Shown here one piece after another: positions 61,313-64,000 of a stretch of 64,000 nucleotides of DNA. The position numbers and the translations under genes were made by a program. Origin of the DNA: Paragonimus skrjabini miyazakii. Lineage: Eukaryota; Platyhelminthes; Trematoda; Plagiorchiida; Troglotrematidae. The first letter of the stretch is position 1. Every line of letters starts with the position of its first letter. The DNA lies in assembly GCA_014338405.1 (NCBI GenBank), contig JTDE01022204.1, forward strand, positions 48,317 through 112,316. Reading direction: 5' to 3'. The notes beneath the pieces are model-generated. The model was not told where the DNA came from. It did no database searches and worked only from the letters and a program-made list of their open reading frames with translations.

Positions 61313-64000
61313 CTGTCAAAATGATAGATCAGAAATCATAGATCAGAAGGAGCACGGTTGTTGTTACACTTCACTACATAGAGCACCTTGGCTGATGATA
61401 AATTTTAAACTTAACAACAAAATAATATGGATCAAGAAACTGGAGTTGATATTAAGAACCACTGTCTTAGGCTATTCATTGATGGATTTGTGAATATTTC
61501 ACACGGTAAGTGCGGCGTTAACCAAAACAGCCCATTCAATTAATGCCATCATTATGCATATCCAGCTGTGCTACTTAACAGAGGACAGAAAAAGGTTTCG
61601 CCGCGTACTTTTCAACAGTACACACAAGTTTTGTTTGAAACAGGAATGTGTCTGCGGCTGTCATTCATATGAAACGTTCATGTCAATCAACAATCTATCG
61701 ATCTCATATTAGACCTTACCGAATCCTTTTGTTCAAACTTATGTATCGGTAAACCACGGTTCGTTTGTATCTTCGTCTGTTCAGCCAGTACCCTTTGCAT
61801 CATTTATCCGCTTAGAAACTTGGCAATTACACTGCGCTTATAATGAAGTTTATTTCATTCTTTAAAATGTAATTTGTAAGAATTATAGCAAGTGGAATAG
61901 GGACGACAGTCTTAACTAGTTACTGACCACTTTCCATCTAATGAATCCCGAAACGTATGAAAATAATAATTAGCGTGTAACTTGCACACATACACTCTCC
62001 GCTGCTTTACATCGCTCCAGTGAATTACAGAATACCGTTGGAATTTCACAAGTTAAGCGATTTTTGTGATGCTTATGTTCAGTTGACTCAATAGTGAGCG
62101 ATATTAAAAAAAACGAGACGTGAAAAATAAATAAATCACATATAAACATTTACAATTTGGACTACGACTAGATTTGAACCAATGTCAGAAACAGAATATT
62201 ATGGTGCTGTAAGTTTTTTATTTGCTAAGTCACTCAGAAATTTTTCATTAGAATTCGCCTGTTCATCATTCATTGTGTTGCAAGGAATCCATCACCTGGT
62301 ATAGACGATTGAGTGAAACCGTAGGATTTCCCAAGCATTTCATTTTGGAACTCATCAAGTTATCGTTGAGCACTGAAAAAGTGTTATAATTTACTAGATC
62401 TAACAGGGTATTTATCAGTGACATACAATTATGCTAGTTTCAGAAACAGTAAGGGACATACGAATAGACAGTATAGTAAAAGAAGAGGAACCAGGAAATA
62501 GATCGAGTGGTACAAATCGTATGCGGACAGTCAAGCATGGAATAAGCGGATTTCAGAAGACAAAGACTTACTATCTCTGACATCAAAGACTGTACTCAAT
62601 TCAAAAGTTGCTAGGATCGTCGTTTTAATACGAGACTAGGAATAACATTGGAAATGTATGCACAAAGCCATCACTTAAAATCTCATACTGGTGATATTAT
62701 TAAGAAGGAATTAGTCCGAGTGTTCCAGAGTGGGCAAACCTCAGCTTTAAAAATATACCGCTCTTCTTTAAAACAACAGGATTGGTGTTGCAATCTCAAT
62801 AAATGATCTCGAGGAGACCGGGTCGGATTAGAAGTGAGAATATACATCACTGAATGTTAACAGCTGATATAACATTCGTTAGGCTAAAATAAGATTGCCT
62901 CTGACACGAAGAATTTACTCAGGCTAAGCAACATTACCTCATAAGAGGGTGAATGAATTTTTAAACACGTCACTACTACATCCGACGAGGTCGCAAACCA
63001 CTGAACTGCTAACGGTGTGCGTACGATCTAAGTCACTTGGATACAAGAGACATTCATATGATCTATGGTTTCCAGGGGATAATAGATTAACTTAATAGTT
63101 GCAGTCTCATTTAGCCCATCCTAACCTGTTGATAATGATGAGTGACAAAATCTTGCAAGACTGGAGTGCTCAGTTAGTGGTAGTGAGCAACCTGAGGCGT
63201 CGGAACAAAATTAGTCACTGAAACCCCAACCAATGAAACGTGAGTCACTTCAAGACTGATCGTGTTCCTGTGGGAAACGCCGATGGAAGTGCCAGTCCTT
63301 TATGACAGTCACTCGCAGGCCAGTATTACAGAGCTGGTTAGATAGAGAGTGACGCCGGAACAAAGATTTTAACCAGCTTAAGCTCCGTACATTTTGTTCT
63401 TGGTTATTAAGGAGTAATTATTTAACAGACAGGTACAGCTATTCTGAATAAGTTTTAAACCCATAGTTTTCATGTTAAAATCACAAACTGTTATCAAGAG
63501 TGATCTTCATGGAATCTAAATTCCCATCCAGAACGAGCTAAACCCTATTTTGTTGCCTTTTGCCAGAAGGGCTGTTTTCTGTCGTGATGATCAAGCAACT
63601 TCAATCCTACCTATGAGTGACTGTGCTTAATCGTGTTCATTTGGACGCGCCTGTTGTGTAGGTAACGGTAGTGGTGAACATAACTGTCTCATATTAACGT
63701 AGGTAAACATCACGTTTCAGTCATCATAAGGATATACAATGATCATGAGGTCTGACAGAGAGGAATATTCCGGAGTGACTCGTTTCGTTCTTGTTTGGAG
63801 TTTGGAGGCAAGGAACTTCGGAACAAGAAATCCACCCTTAAATGTTTGCATTTACAACCTATATTATATTTGTGATTATAGCCATTACAGTCTGTGACAA
63901 AAGTTTCAGCTCGCAACACGGGTTGACGTTTAAAACCCTTGTAAACGTTTTGCACACTATTTTCTATTTCAAAATTCTGATTGTTATTCACACTTTTCAC
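61313..64000. other. Region upstream of the first traced HDHD5 exon; nothing assigned
   Basis: It should contain, or lead to, the N-terminal exon and promoter of the HDHD5-like gene. I could not identify an exon ending in phase 0 with a targeting-type sequence. An 85-codon minus-strand frame at 63743-64000 has no recognisable motif. Confidence 0.4.

Noticed and set aside
1..64000. CRISPR arrays, rRNA genes or bacterial operons
   Set aside because: No regular repeat-spacer pattern, no rRNA-like stretch and no prokaryotic gene organisation is present.

Overview
This is a eukaryotic window with no operons: spliced genes, long introns, microsatellites, two 100-base runs of N (scaffold gaps), and a dense mix of decayed retroelements (non-LTR LINEs, Penelope-like elements, a Ty3/gypsy element with solo LTRs). 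The LINE and Penelope-like sequences, and the TE-swollen introns, look like those of parasitic flatworms (a digenean fluke is my best inference). I cannot name the species from the sequence alone.

Two host genes can be supported, lying tail to tail. Gene A (+ strand, 1-14582) encodes a proline/serine-rich, low-complexity protein, probably nuclear, that I do not recognise. Three exons (1-483, 11837-12142, 13566-14582) join in phase 0. Gene B (- strand, 20310 to at least 61312) is a homologue of HDHD5/CECR5, a HAD-superfamily hydrolase usually placed in mitochondria. I traced seven exons (61312-61115, 56895-56783, 42542-42452, 39317-39275, 37116-36753, 25303-25122, 20512-20310). Their phases all agree and their lengths sum to exactly 398 codons including the stop, with all four HAD motifs present. 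One exon is only 43 nt. The N-terminal exon was not found in the window.

Layout: 1-14.6 kb is gene A. Its 11.4-kb first intron carries a RTE/CR1-like LINE with a 14-bp target-site duplication (911-2924), a Penelope GIY-YIG fragment (about 4.6-5.25 kb), a second, better preserved LINE (about 7.56-10.7 kb) and copies of a short dispersed repeat. 14.6-20.3 kb is intergenic. 20.3-61.3 kb is gene B, whose introns hold a Penelope-like element on the opposite strand (30.5-32.0 kb), a degenerate Ty3/gypsy element with its 3' LTR (44.3-46.6 kb), two solo LTRs of the same family (26.2 and 59.8 kb), fold-back Penelope fragments (46.9-47.4 and 50.5-51.6 kb), a truncated LINE copy (48.5-49.0 kb) and a possible nested ORF pair (40.8-41.3 kb). 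61.3-64 kb contains nothing I can assign.

The most unusual structural theme is that all three degraded Penelope-like loci of one kind (about 5.2, 47.2 and 51 kb) carry inverted, fold-back arms. At 51 kb the junction falls on the codons of the reverse-transcriptase catalytic Asp-Asp.
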